From positions 1-54,414 of the IMG/VR virus record IMGVR_UViG_3300008113_008337: 54,414 bases of DNA. One strand, 5' to 3'. Numbering within the stretch: the first letter of the stretch is position 1; each line of letters starts with the position of its first letter. The translations under genes and the position numbers were made by a program. This stretch comes from a virus. Positions 16,919-26,152 of the stretch are shown piece by piece. The notes under the pieces are model-generated. The model saw nothing but the letters and a program-made list of their open reading frames with translations. It made no database searches and was not told where the DNA came from.

Positions 16919-17829
16919 ATAATTCCTTTTTTCTCTAAATGTTTAATACCTCGCTCCAAATATAAATTCATATTAGCTTCAAAACGTTCTCTTTGTTGTG
17001 GAGCATTTCCTTTCATAGTCATAAAATCTTTATGATAAGAAACAAATCCTTTACCTTTTAATGAACCGATAGGATATTCAAAAATGGTTTGACCTCTTAA
17101 AACATATTCTTGGAAGTCAGCTCCTCTTGATTTAGCATATTCCGTTAACATTAATGACCACCAGTCCCAAGGACCATAACCATACCAATCATCTTGTACA
17201 GGAGCAAAATCTTCATAAAATTCTCTATTGTATAAATCTAACCACCAAGCCCATTTACTGCGTTGTGTAGGTTCCAAATATGGAGCTACATTATCTGTTT
17301 TCATATGGTGCCTAATATCAAATACATCTGTAGCATTCCAATCAGCATAAGGTACATTCATATACCTTTCATTAGTAATCTCATCCCAAGTGTGATCCCA
17401 CATTTTATGAATTTCAGGAGTAATTACAAAGTATTTATTTTTAACTAATTTGGTTGACTCTAGCATTAGGGCTAATAAATGCTCACTAAAGTACATATCA
17501 GGAGTAATATTAATATAATAATCTGCTCCACAATATGAATTTCTTTGCATATCTAAAAGACCGTAACATTCATTACCTTCATATATTTTAGGGTTAACTT
17601 TATAATCTTTTAATAAAATATTTAAGTCATTAAATTTTTGTTTAAAAAATTCTTTAGGTAAAATTGTCTTATCCCAATTAATTAAATAATCTGACATATT
17701 CATTACCGTGTCAATTTCAATCTCAACATCATCGGGGAGATAATATCTAGATTTTTTTAATTGGATATATGATAATAGAGCATAATCTATTTCATAAGGC
17801 ATAATATGATAGGAAATTTTTACTTTCAT
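16915..17829 (-). CDS. Glycosyltransferase-like protein, 304 aa
   Basis: A Trp/Tyr-rich protein with a GT-A look: an N-terminal beta strand (K-I-S-Y-H-I-M-P-Y), Y-Y-I-N-I-T-P-D-M-Y in place of a D-x-D site, and W-Y-G-Y-G-P-W-D-W-W. It overlaps genes on both sides by 4 bases within the glycan operon. I cannot assign a family number; a role in polymer or side-chain assembly is inferred from context. Confidence 0.5.
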   Translation of the reverse strand: MKVKISYHIMPYEIDYALLSYIQLKKSRYYLPDDVEIEIDTVMNMSDYLINWDKTILPKEFFKQKFNDLNILLKDYKVNPKIYEGNECYGLLDMQRNSYCGADYYINITPDMYFSEHLLALMLESTKLVKNKYFVITPEIHKMWDHTWDEITNERYMNVPYADWNATDVFDIRHHMKTDNVAPYLEPTQRSKWAWWLDLYNREFYEDFAPVQDDWYGYGPWDWWSLMLTEYAKSRGADFQEYVLRGQTIFEYPIGSLKGKGFVSYHKDFMTMKGNAPQQRERFEANMNLYLERGIKHLEKKGII

Positions 17830-19052
17830 ATAATTTGTAATGTTGGGAAATATTTTACAAATAAATCATTTTCATTTTGTCTTTTAGCTTCAATTCGAGT
17901 TTTAATTTCCTTAAAGAAATTCCAAGCTAAAGGAACAAAAATAACTTTATCATTATTTGTCAACTCTAATAATTTTTCTGAACTGTAAATTGGGATGTCC
18001 ATTCCTGGGGTTAATAGATTTTGTTTTAATGGATTATCATCAATAATGTAATCTAAATTGATTTTACCAAAGTTTAGTAATGTGTTACCTTTAGCTGCTG
18101 CTCCATAACCTACTAATTTATATCCTCTATTTTTATATTTATCAAGAATATCTTTTAAATCAAATGTTGTTTTATAACATTTTGAAGCATAGTCAGGATA
18201 AGTTAAAATATTATATAAACCTTTTTCCTCTTCAAATTTTAACATTTCTTGAGTACCTGTTTTACCTAAAAAGTCTGTCTTGGTAATAACAAAAACATAA
18301 CTAGTACCATGTATATCTGTTTTAAATACATCACTTAATACTAAACCACATCTTTCAACTAACATTTTCATTGACTTAGTATTAAAGAAAGATAAATGTT
18401 CATGATAAATAGTATCAAATTCATTATTAAGTACCATATTAGCTTGTGATGTTTGGATAAATAAAACAGAACCATCATGCATTACTTGTTTACAAGCATT
18501 TAAAAAATCTACTGTATAACGATTATGAGCAAAAACATTCTGAGCTGTAATAATGTCAAATGCTTTGTCTTTAAATAAGTTTACTGTTTCTGTATTAAAA
18601 TAATCACAAATGATATTATGTCCTTTAGATACAGCATTATTATATAAATTCTCAGCTGGGTCAATGCCAAATGTTTGGATACCTAGTTTTTGATATGAAT
18701 CTAATTGAGTAGCATCATTACAAGCAATATCTAAAATACTTGTAGCATTAGGTACATATTCTAAAGTTTTAGAAGCAAAGTCATCAAAATAATCCCTTAA
18801 TGTTTGAGAAGTACCACTAACATAAAGATAATTCTTGAACATAATATCAGGATTAACAGTATGACTTAATTGAAGATGTTGGCAATGAGAACAAAGATTA
18901 AGTTTTAAAGGGTAAGTTTCTTGTTCTTGACCACTATGGTAATTATTTGCTAATGGTTGATCACTTAAATCTAAAACTGTTCTTAAATCATTATTACCAC
19001 AAGCTAAACATTCTGTGTTAGCAATATAGGTTATTTGAAATTCATTATTCAT
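17826..19052 (-). CDS. Sugar C-methyltransferase-like protein
   Basis: A 408-residue three-part protein. The N-terminus has a zinc site C15-x2-C18 and C54-x2-C57, followed by a SAM domain around residues 106-200 (I-L-D-I-A-C-N-D-A), and a C-terminal domain with G-Y-G-A-A-A-K-G-N-T. This three-domain plan is that of NDP-sugar 3-C-methyltransferases and relatives. Its usual substrate is a 4-keto-deoxysugar nucleotide, which matches the pathway here. SAM motif I is unusual, with Ala and Asn where Gly is common. Confidence 0.8.
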   Translation of the reverse strand: MNNEFQITYIANTECLACGNNDLRTVLDLSDQPLANNYHSGQEQETYPLKLNLCSHCQHLQLSHTVNPDIMFKNYLYVSGTSQTLRDYFDDFASKTLEYVPNATSILDIACNDATQLDSYQKLGIQTFGIDPAENLYNNAVSKGHNIICDYFNTETVNLFKDKAFDIITAQNVFAHNRYTVDFLNACKQVMHDGSVLFIQTSQANMVLNNEFDTIYHEHLSFFNTKSMKMLVERCGLVLSDVFKTDIHGTSYVFVITKTDFLGKTGTQEMLKFEEEKGLYNILTYPDYASKCYKTTFDLKDILDKYKNRGYKLVGYGAAAKGNTLLNFGKINLDYIIDDNPLKQNLLTPGMDIPIYSSEKLLELTNNDKVIFVPLAWNFFKEIKTRIEAKRQNENDLFVKYFPTLQII

Positions 19053-19974
19053 ATTCTTTCGGTTGGTTACGATCAGTGAATATAATATCTTTAAATCCAG
19101 TTACCAAACTTTCCGTAATACTTTCTATATTTTCTTCAAACTCAAAACTAAATGTTTTTATAAATTTAGAACTATCAATAGAAAAATTATAACTTTTAGT
19201 TTGTAACTTAGCATTAGTAATATTTGTAGGATCAGTCTCATATTCTTTAACTGGTATGCCTGTTATTCGACTAACACCATAGGCTATATTTTCAGCTGTC
19301 TCATTAAATGATGCTAAATTATATATGCCTCTATTATCTTTATCTGAGTCGATAATTGTTTTAATTGCTCTAGATAAATCTTTAATACCTAAAATAGGGC
19401 GAATAATATCTTTAATATAAAGTTTTATTTCACCATCATTTAAAGCATTATAAGTCATTGAGTTAATCATAACATCTTTTCTAACAACAGGTGATGCTCC
19501 ATTTACTGTTCCAAAACGCAAACCATAATATTCACAAGGAATTTTATCAGCATATAAATCAATCATATGTTTAGTTACATCATAATGATTATGAGGAACA
19601 AAGTTATGATATTTTTCAGTTACAATCTTTTTACCTACATTACCATAAACACTAGAAGAACTAGCATAAATAAATTTTTGGTGTGGTTTTAATTTATTAA
19701 TTAGATTAACAAAATTCCTAACATTATTATTAAAAGCATGTTCAACATTACCCTCACACATTTTAACACTTGAATGTCCTGCTAGTAAAATTATGACATC
19801 CCAATTAGAATAAAATTCTTCATCTAATTCATTAAAGTCATAAATGTGAGTGGGAACAGGGGATTTATCATTTGGTGTATTATCAATTGATGTAATATCA
19901 TATATATCTTTATAATCATAACATAAACGACTTCCTACATAACCGTTACCTCCTATAATTAAAACTTTTTTCAT
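19045..19974 (-). CDS. NAD-dependent epimerase/dehydratase (SDR)
   Basis: A 309-residue extended SDR with I-I-G-G-N-G-Y-V-G at residues 6-14, A-S-S-S-S-V-Y-G, and canonical Y-x3-K in H-Y-D-V-T-K. Its later half (L-R-F-G-T-V, G-I-Y-N-L-A-S) fits sugar-nucleotide epimerases. It overlaps the C-methyltransferase gene by 8 bases. It may provide the keto-reductase step after methylation. Confidence 0.82.
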   Translation of the reverse strand: MKKVLIIGGNGYVGSRLCYDYKDIYDITSIDNTPNDKSPVPTHIYDFNELDEEFYSNWDVIILLAGHSSVKMCEGNVEHAFNNNVRNFVNLINKLKPHQKFIYASSSSVYGNVGKKIVTEKYHNFVPHNHYDVTKHMIDLYADKIPCEYYGLRFGTVNGASPVVRKDVMINSMTYNALNDGEIKLYIKDIIRPILGIKDLSRAIKTIIDSDKDNRGIYNLASFNETAENIAYGVSRITGIPVKEYETDPTNITNAKLQTKSYNFSIDSSKFIKTFSFEFEENIESITESLVTGFKDIIFTDRNQPKEYE

Positions 19975-20612
19975 ATTGTTTCGTAAAAATTATTTTGTTT
20001 TTCTTGTTTTTGAATTGATTTGATATGGTTTAAACAAAAATCCTCAGTATCATAAGGTAATGTAGTTATAGTTTTATATCCATCTAATATCTCATGTACT
20101 TTATTTTTCCATTTAATACCTTGATTTAATTTAAACAATCTCATTTGTGGGTCAGGAAAGTTGACGCGTTCTTCTTCATCAACTCTCCATCCCCATTTTT
20201 GAATATGTTGTGAAGTCAAACCAATTACTTTATTAACTCGAGGTATATAGAAACAATCTATATCTGTGTTTATTTTAAGTATTGGTTTAATATTTTCAAT
20301 TAAGAACTGATTTGGTAATTCATCTGCATCTATTTGAAATAGATAATCACCTGATGCCATGGATATGAGATTATTCTTAAATGTAGCAAAATCACCATTA
20401 AGTTCTGTGTCCATTATACCATATGATATACCTTTTTCTCTAAATGCTAGAGTATACTCCATAAGTATATGATGAACATCATAATTAGTTTTAGATATAT
20501 CTCTTAGTACTATAACTTCATCATTATCATCTATATGTAATAAAAGGAAGTTTAGGAGACTGTTTAGTTCTATTGCTTCATCACAGACTGTTATACCGTA
20601 GCTTATTTTCAT
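19971..20612 (-). CDS. Family 2 glycosyltransferase
   Basis: A compact 213-residue GT2 protein. It starts with I-S-Y-G-I-T-V-C-D-E-A, has D-Y-L-F-Q-I-D-A-D-E with the D-x-D donor site near residue 97, and ends with R-L-F-K and H-E-I-L-D-G, typical of small GT2 enzymes. It overlaps the neighbouring SDR by 4 bases. Donor sugar is not predictable. Confidence 0.85.
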   Translation of the reverse strand: MKISYGITVCDEAIELNSLLNFLLLHIDDNDEVIVLRDISKTNYDVHHILMEYTLAFREKGISYGIMDTELNGDFATFKNNLISMASGDYLFQIDADELPNQFLIENIKPILKINTDIDCFYIPRVNKVIGLTSQHIQKWGWRVDEEERVNFPDPQMRLFKLNQGIKWKNKVHEILDGYKTITTLPYDTEDFCLNHIKSIQKQEKQNNFYETI

Positions 20613-20854
20613 CCTGTTATTATTTGTTTATCTTTTGGATAAGTGAAATTATTAGTTGTGGTAGTTGATGTGGTGTAAACAGGTACTTCAATTGTTTTAG
20701 GATGATATATATCAGGATCAAATACTACTTTTTTAGTAGTTATTGATTTAATCTTATCCAATATAATTTGAATTACTGGGTTTGGTTTTTGAGCATCATA
20801 TGATACTCCTTCAAGATAACCTTGTAACCAATGTATAAATTCTTTTTCTGTCAT
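20609..20854 (-). CDS. Hypothetical protein, 81 aa
   Basis: Small soluble protein starting M-T-E-K-E-F-I-H-W-L-Q-G-Y. The first half is helical, the second is Thr-rich (T-S-T-T-T-T). Similar short proteins occur beside phage structural and glycan genes, but I recognise no family. Start context AAGTT-ATG. Confidence 0.6.
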   Translation of the reverse strand: MTEKEFIHWLQGYLEGVSYDAQKPNPVIQIILDKIKSITTKKVVFDPDIYHPKTIEVPVYTTSTTTTNNFTYPKDKQIITG

Positions 20855-20857
20855 AAC

Positions 20858-21250
20858 TTATTTTTTGTTAAAATAACCTACATAATCTAATGCTTCAATA
20901 AAATCTTTTTCATTAAATTCTTTTTTAGTAGTCATATCTGGTTTTCCATCTTTAGATTGTACTGCTGACCATTTCCAGTCTTCAGTTGACGTACCTTCAG
21001 CAAATATCATTGATTTATCTTCCATTGCTACTGACGTTGGGTACCAACGTAATCCTTTTTCATCTATAAATTCAAGATCTTTATATAGCTCAGGTAATAC
21101 CTCTTTGTATTTTACTGAATTTTCCTCATTAAGGAATGTATTAGATGTAAATCCACAACCCAAACATTGCCAGATAGTTATATTACCATCTGACATTTCT
21201 GAGCAAGCGTTTGAATTACAACGTGGGCAATTAATTAGTTGTTCCTTCAT
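20858..21250 (-). CDS. Zinc-ribbon protein, 130 aa
   Basis: The N-terminus has C8-x2-C11 and then W-Q-C-L-G-C-G, forming a rubredoxin-like zinc ribbon. The rest is soluble with a W-K-W motif and no clear domain. It overlaps the start-side gene (a GT4 enzyme) by 20 bases. Probable nucleic-acid or protein binding; role unknown. Confidence 0.65.
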   Translation of the reverse strand: MKEQLINCPRCNSNACSEMSDGNITIWQCLGCGFTSNTFLNEENSVKYKEVLPELYKDLEFIDEKGLRWYPTSVAMEDKSMIFAEGTSTEDWKWSAVQSKDGKPDMTTKKEFNEKDFIEALDYVGYFNKK

Positions 21251-22547
21251 TTATTTTATTTATCTTAGGTAATTCGATTTTCTTTAGTTGAGGTAGTTTC
21301 AATTGAACTGGTTTAGGAATTTTGTCATCAATCAATTCAATTAATTTATCTCCCATTTTTTCTAATGTAAACTCTGTTCTTGAACGATACGCTTGTCTTT
21401 TGGCTCCATCAACATAGTTTTTATAGTTTTTATAGATGTCTCTTAATTTATCAGATGCTGCTTTATAGTCTACTGTAAACCAACCAGATTCAGCTAATAA
21501 CATATTTTGAATCACAGCCGAAGGATGCAATTGAGTCAATTTACCTGATAGTAATACAGACATGTCTTTATGTAAGAAATCAATATGTCCACTCCAATTA
21601 GGTGCTACTACAGGTTTGGCAGAGATTGATGCTTCTAACAACGGACGTCCAAATCCTTCACCTTTAGTAAATGTAATATGAGCTTTTACTTTTGGGTGAT
21701 TATACAGAGCATTCATTTCTTCATCATCAAACATACCATGTATCAAGTAAACATTAGGTAAATCTTTGTCTCCTATTAACTTTTGTATTTGTCTGATTTT
21801 ATCTAAGATGTCGTTTTTATCTATGATAGAGGCGGTTGCTCCTTGTGTTTTTAGAATTAATGCAGGTTTATCTTTAACATTTTTAAATGTTTCTAAAAAC
21901 GTTTTAATCATCATTCCTACATTTTTTCTATCTTCACCTAAAGCACCTTGTAACCAATGTCCTACAAATAAGAAAGCAAATTGTTCAGGAATTGAATATA
22001 ATAAATCAGCTAAATCGTTTTTAGGTGGTATATCTATTTTTTTATAAATGTTGATGTCTGCTCCTTCAAATAATACTTCTACTGGTGCTTTCAACTCAAT
22101 TAATTTTTCAACTTGGTTTGTTTGTTGATTACGGGCTTCAAATTTAGAATTTTCAAATACTTGTTTAGCGTGCTCAGATGATACTAGGTTCAAATTCATT
22201 CTATTTAAACCTTCAATCCAACTAGGATCGCAAACAGTAGTTTCAATACCAGCTGTTACACCAATATTAAATTTACCTACTGGTTGGAATTCATTTGGTA
22301 CAGTGATTTGCATCCATACATCTGGTTGTTTAGGTAATTGAGGTTGAGGTAAGATGCGATCAATAATTTGTTTATGTTCGGGATTGTCTGCTTTTAAAAA
22401 TCCAAATGATGTTGCTCCCCAACGTTGGGGTAAAATTCTAACGTCATATTTGTCTGATTTTATTAATGCTTTAACAATATCTCTACTGCGAGCTCCATAG
22501 CCACTATATGTGTCTATTGGGCAACTTATAATAAATAATGGTTTCAT
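21231..22547 (-). CDS. GT4-type glycosyltransferase
   Basis: A 438-residue GT-B enzyme. N-terminal residues 1-30 include D-T-Y-S-G-Y-G-A-R-S-R, a glycine-rich acceptor-domain loop. The C-terminal domain has A-F-L-F-V-G-H-W and H-I-T-F-T-K-G-E-G-F-G-R-P-L-L-E-A-S, the GT4 motif with the donor-binding E-x7-E type arrangement. Retaining transfer from an NDP-sugar is expected. It is preceded by a second GT4 gene, 3 bases away. Confidence 0.85.
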   Translation of the reverse strand: MKPLFIISCPIDTYSGYGARSRDIVKALIKSDKYDVRILPQRWGATSFGFLKADNPEHKQIIDRILPQPQLPKQPDVWMQITVPNEFQPVGKFNIGVTAGIETTVCDPSWIEGLNRMNLNLVSSEHAKQVFENSKFEARNQQTNQVEKLIELKAPVEVLFEGADINIYKKIDIPPKNDLADLLYSIPEQFAFLFVGHWLQGALGEDRKNVGMMIKTFLETFKNVKDKPALILKTQGATASIIDKNDILDKIRQIQKLIGDKDLPNVYLIHGMFDDEEMNALYNHPKVKAHITFTKGEGFGRPLLEASISAKPVVAPNWSGHIDFLHKDMSVLLSGKLTQLHPSAVIQNMLLAESGWFTVDYKAASDKLRDIYKNYKNYVDGAKRQAYRSRTEFTLEKMGDKLIELIDDKIPKPVQLKLPQLKKIELPKINKINEGTTN

Positions 22548-22550
22548 AAC

Positions 22551-24011
22551 TTATTTTGCGATTGGGTATTTAACGTAATGTTTTGGTTGATCTAATTGTT
22601 CTACTTTAGTAAATGAAAATAATTCTCTAGGTGTCCATTTTTTAAATGTTTCATTAACTCCATCAATGAAATTTTTGCACATTAAACGCGCAGACATCAT
22701 AGATTCATCTGAGGTCACCCAGTTACGTGCCTCTTGGCAGATCTCATTATATAGCGCAGAAGAATATGTTTTAATATTATGTAGTTTTTGTATTTGGATA
22801 GCTACATCTTCTGGTTGTGCTCTGTCATCATATATGTAAGGTGTTGGTACTGAGCCGATTAAGCTAACATTGCTTGGGAATACTGGGAATGCCCATTTAC
22901 CATGCTTCTTATATTTACCTTTATGGTTTGAACCGAATTCTTCAGTGAATTTAATCCATTCACCCTTTTCATCCTCAAAACGCATTTGGTCTTGCATACC
23001 ACCTGTAACAGTTGCTATAATTGGTTTGCCGCACATCATTGCCTCAGTCAATGATAATCCCCATCCTTCATTTGAACTAATTAAGGCAACAGCATCTGCT
23101 GAATTATATAATAAGTTCATTCCATTGACATCTAACTTTTGGTCTGAAAATATAATGTTATATTTGTCATGGTTTCCAAATAGCATGTCTTTTACTGCTA
23201 TTAAATCCGTACCATTTTCATCAACTATTTGAGTATGTAAAACAAATGCTGTTTTCTTTGCTTTATCTTCAGGTAATTCATCAATAAATATTTTCCATGC
23301 TAGCATTAAATCTGGGACCGATTTACGTCTAATATTTCTAGCATTATATAATAAAGTAAAATCGTATTGTTTATTATTAAATAAACGTTTTTTAAATTCT
23401 TGTAATGCTAAGTATTCTGGTTTGTCTGAGGTAATGGGGAAGAAATGGTCTTCATTTATACCATGAGGAACATATTTAATTACTTTACCTTTACTTAATT
23501 CACCTAATACTACTTTATTGATATTTTCTGTTTGCTTACTTATAGCTAATAAAGTATCGCATGACTCATAAAATGACTTATTATACATTGGATAAGGCAA
23601 ATCATCCCAAATATTTAAATAAACAATAGGAGTTTTAGTACGAATTTCATGCTCCATCTGAAATAACCAAACCCAATATCTAGGATCAGTAAATATCATC
23701 AATACATCGGGTTTCTCAATATTCATAATTTGAGTTACTAACGTTTGGTCTCCATATCCGTTTGTAGGATACAAAAATACACTAGCATCTTCAATTCCTG
23801 CTACTTTACTGCTGTCAGCACTCAAATCTAAACGTTTGCCTGCTTCTGGATGTTGGATCGCTCCTCCAATGTTAACCCAGTTGAATACATGAGCTGTGCC
23901 TACTACTAATTCACGAGCCATAGTAGAAATACCTGAATGCATTCTAATGTCGTCACACAATAATAGGATTTTTTTACGTTGATCCTTAGGGATGTAACCT
24001 TCTTTTGTCAT
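22551..24011 (-). CDS. GT4-type glycosyltransferase
   Basis: A 486-residue GT-B protein. D-A-V-A-L-I-S-S-N-E-G-W-G-L-S-L-T-E-A-M-M-C-G is the GT4 donor-site motif. It begins K-I-L-L-L-C-D-D-I-R-M-H-S-G-I, the usual glycine/serine loop of the acceptor half. It is the first glycan gene of the block, 17 bases after a small RHH-type gene. The start context is AAGTT-ATG. Confidence 0.85.
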   Translation of the reverse strand: MTKEGYIPKDQRKKILLLCDDIRMHSGISTMARELVVGTAHVFNWVNIGGAIQHPEAGKRLDLSADSSKVAGIEDASVFLYPTNGYGDQTLVTQIMNIEKPDVLMIFTDPRYWVWLFQMEHEIRTKTPIVYLNIWDDLPYPMYNKSFYESCDTLLAISKQTENINKVVLGELSKGKVIKYVPHGINEDHFFPITSDKPEYLALQEFKKRLFNNKQYDFTLLYNARNIRRKSVPDLMLAWKIFIDELPEDKAKKTAFVLHTQIVDENGTDLIAVKDMLFGNHDKYNIIFSDQKLDVNGMNLLYNSADAVALISSNEGWGLSLTEAMMCGKPIIATVTGGMQDQMRFEDEKGEWIKFTEEFGSNHKGKYKKHGKWAFPVFPSNVSLIGSVPTPYIYDDRAQPEDVAIQIQKLHNIKTYSSALYNEICQEARNWVTSDESMMSARLMCKNFIDGVNETFKKWTPRELFSFTKVEQLDQPKHYVKYPIAK

Positions 24012-24028
24012 AACTTATTTTTATTTAA

Positions 24029-24235
24029 TTAATTTTCTGAACTACCCGTAAAGAATGTATCTAAAACGTTATGTATTTCTTTTTTAAACTCAGGATTAGT
24101 CATATACAAATACATTGATCTTTCTGTGAGTTTTTGAATACTAAACTTATTTTTGATACAATCTACTTTAAAATCTTCAAATAACTTCTCTGGGATTTTT
24201 ACCGAAGTTAATACCATGTCTTTATTTTTACTCAT
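24029..24235 (-). CDS. Small ribbon-helix-helix-like protein
   Basis: A 68-residue protein with S-V-K-I-P-E-K-L-F-E-D-F, the beta strand plus first helix of Arc/MetJ-type DNA-binding proteins, followed by a second helix. Located directly behind a promoter (24257-24286) and ahead of the glycan block, it could repress its own operon. The family match is suggestive only. Confidence 0.6.
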   Translation of the reverse strand: MSKNKDMVLTSVKIPEKLFEDFKVDCIKNKFSIQKLTERSMYLYMTNPEFKKEIHNVLDTFFTGSSEN

Positions 24236-24256
24236 AATTATATATTTTAACGTATA

Positions 24257-24286
24257 TAAATATATACAAAATACAAAAGACGCAAA
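24257..24286 (-). promoter_or_regulatory. Promoter, TTTG-N18-TATATTTA
   Basis: Minus-strand TTTG (24286-24283) and TATATTTA (24264-24257), 18 bases apart, stand before the RHH-like gene. The palindromic box found at other promoters is absent here. This is the likely start of the transcript that enters the glycan block. Confidence 0.5.
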
Positions 24287-25198
24287 TTATTTTACACAAA
24301 GTTTCGTATTATTTATAGGACACCACTCACATAATTTTGTGACATTTTTAGGATGTTCTTTAATTAAATACTTACCGTTTTCATCAAAACATTCTTTAAT
24401 AAAATTATATAATCTTTCTTGACTTTGCTTTAGTTTTACTTTACCACTGGCTGGCTTGAATTGTTGAATGCGCTTAGGAAAATCCTGATATTCTGTAGGT
24501 TCGGCTTTGCGCTTTAATATCATAAATTCAACGTTTATTTTGTCTACAGGGTAATCGTATAGCTCTGAAAAGAATTGTTTATATAATAATACTTGAGCTA
24601 TTTTTGTTTCATCTTTTTTATTATATTCATTCCATCCCTTAGTTGACGTTTTTAAATCATATATAGTAACTGTTTCATCATACTCGTCATACATTACTAA
24701 ATCAATAAATCCTTGGTATACTAAGTTTTTACTTATTTCTTTTTGTAAAGGCATTTCAACTCCAACTAAATGCATTCCCCTACCTGAGAAATATGCTCTG
24801 CGTTTCTTTTTAAACCAATTCAATATTGCTACCCCATCATCATAAAATTCCCCCATTTCAGTTGCATTTGAAAAATGCGAACCATGTTTTTTATACTGCT
24901 CTTGGTATTCTTCCATCATTTTAGTTTGGAAAATACCGGTTATGTCTTCTTTATCAGCAGCAGTAAATGAAGTATTATATCCAACAGTTAAATAATGTTG
25001 AAAAGCATGGTGTATAGCAGTACCAAATACCATATTGATACTTGGAGGAGTACTAAACCCTTTCTCAACATACTGAACATACCACTTATGATGACATTGC
25101 TCGTATATCTGAAATTGAGAGAAGGAAATATTTTTCTGGTATGAATAATCTATTTCCTTCTGTCTGAATATTTTAAATACAGGTATCTTATTTTTCAC
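24287..25198 (-). CDS. PD-(D/E)xK nuclease, Cas4/AddB-like with Fe-S cysteines
   Basis: A 303-residue RecB-family nuclease. The core has F-G-T-A-I-H-H-A-F, a V-G-V-E strand, G-F-I-D-L-V-M with the metal Asp, and Y-D-L-K-T-S with the catalytic Lys. C35 near the N-terminus and C290, C293, C301 at the end match the four-Cys pattern that holds a 4Fe-4S cluster in Cas4 and AddB. No helicase or CRISPR array is near. It lies next to the clamp loader genes, so a recombination or replication role is likely, like T4 recombination nucleases. Confidence 0.8.
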   Translation of the reverse strand: MKNKIPVFKIFRQKEIDYSYQKNISFSQFQIYEQCHHKWYVQYVEKGFSTPPSINMVFGTAIHHAFQHYLTVGYNTSFTAADKEDITGIFQTKMMEEYQEQYKKHGSHFSNATEMGEFYDDGVAILNWFKKKRRAYFSGRGMHLVGVEMPLQKEISKNLVYQGFIDLVMYDEYDETVTIYDLKTSTKGWNEYNKKDETKIAQVLLYKQFFSELYDYPVDKINVEFMILKRKAEPTEYQDFPKRIQQFKPASGKVKLKQSQERLYNFIKECFDENGKYLIKEHPKNVTKLCEWCPINNTKLCVK

Positions 25199-25466
25199 GG
25201 AATAATTCTCTAACTGCTGCTCCTAACTCTTGATCATTTGGGAATTTATTGATTAATTCCTGGAGTGATGGAATGATAGACATTTCTTTTTTGCAGTATT
25301 GAGCCGCGTCTAATAGCTCCTCATATAAATGATTCATAAAATCATCTTTATTATTTTGAGCTAGTGTAGTACCATATTTGTTTAAACCACGATCTGCTCG
25401 TAATTTTAAATCTTCCATTACTGATGTAGTAATGGTATCTTTTGGTTTTTCAATATATCCTTCCAT
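25188..25466 (-). CDS. MazG-like nucleotide pyrophosphohydrolase, 92 aa
   Basis: The segment R-G-L-N-K-Y-G-T-T-L, followed by L-Y-E-E-L-L-D-A-A-Q-Y-C-K-K, matches the all-alpha dNTP pyrophosphohydrolase group (MazG/DUF550-like) common in phages. The E-E-x2-D-A cluster would bind Mg. It overlaps the nuclease gene by 11 bases. Expected to cleave dNTPs or related nucleotides; substrate unknown. Confidence 0.65.
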   Translation of the reverse strand: MEGYIEKPKDTITTSVMEDLKLRADRGLNKYGTTLAQNNKDDFMNHLYEELLDAAQYCKKEMSIIPSLQELINKFPNDQELGAAVRELFREK

Positions 25467-25856
25467 TTATTTTCCATTTACTTGTGATACAACAATATTT
25501 AATTCATTTTCAGATAACATGTCAATATATTCTTTGGCTTCTCTTTTACTCACCTCAAAATATGATTGCACTGCCTCTAACACATCTTCCTTGTATTCCT
25601 TTTTATTCTGTGCTTTAATATATTTTAAATACACATATTGTTTAGGAATAATATCTTTATACAAATTGTATAAATACTCACCCTTCATCTGCCATGTATT
25701 TTTTTGGATATAGTTTACTACTTCACAATAGTCTCTTTCCATACTAAGAAATCGATTAACCATCCAATTATTCCAACCTTCATCTCCTAGATATTTTCCT
25801 TTAGCGGTTGTAATATTCTTTATATGATCCCAAATAGTTATTTTTTTATCTTCCAT
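25467..25856 (-). CDS. Clamp loader small subunit, gp62-like
   Basis: A 129-residue helical protein with W-M-V-N-R-F-L-S-M at 31-39 and L-Y-K-D-I-I-P-K-Q with Y-L-K-Y-I-K at 65-81. These are the segments I associate with gp62-type clamp loader subunits in T4-like marine phages. With the gp44-like ATPase about 480 bases upstream it would load the sliding clamp onto DNA. It is shorter than T4 gp62 (187). Confidence 0.65.
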   Translation of the reverse strand: MEDKKITIWDHIKNITTAKGKYLGDEGWNNWMVNRFLSMERDYCEVVNYIQKNTWQMKGEYLYNLYKDIIPKQYVYLKYIKAQNKKEYKEDVLEAVQSYFEVSKREAKEYIDMLSENELNIVVSQVNGK

Positions 25857-26152
25857 TAATAATATTTTGAATCATCATTAAATCTTTTAGTAGCTTCATC
25901 TTGTGATCTACGCATTGTCAGTTCTTCATTAAGCGATTTTAAAGATAATGACATCATCTTAAGTTGGCCCTCTGTCTGCTGGAGTTGGCTAGTTAAGGCG
26001 TCTTTATCTTTTTTAAGGTCAACTACGTATTGCCTTAGAATTTTTACTTCTTGTTCTAATTCTGCTTTTGTCATCTTTAATTTTTTTATTCCAAGCGGAT
26101 CAAACCAATTACTCAGTTTTGTCCTTAAGTTGGATAGGTAGGAATTCTTCAT
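25856..26152 (-). CDS. Coiled-coil protein, 98 aa
   Basis: Residues 28-85 form a likely coiled coil with regular Leu/Val spacing (A-E-L-E-Q-E-V-K-I-L-R). The first 26 residues are basic and could be untranslated: an internal Met at 26074 would remove the 44-base overlap with the zinc protein gene. Function unknown; it is wedged between clamp loader genes. Confidence 0.6.
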   Translation of the reverse strand: MKNSYLSNLRTKLSNWFDPLGIKKLKMTKAELEQEVKILRQYVVDLKKDKDALTSQLQQTEGQLKMMSLSLKSLNEELTMRRSQDEATKRFNDDSKYY

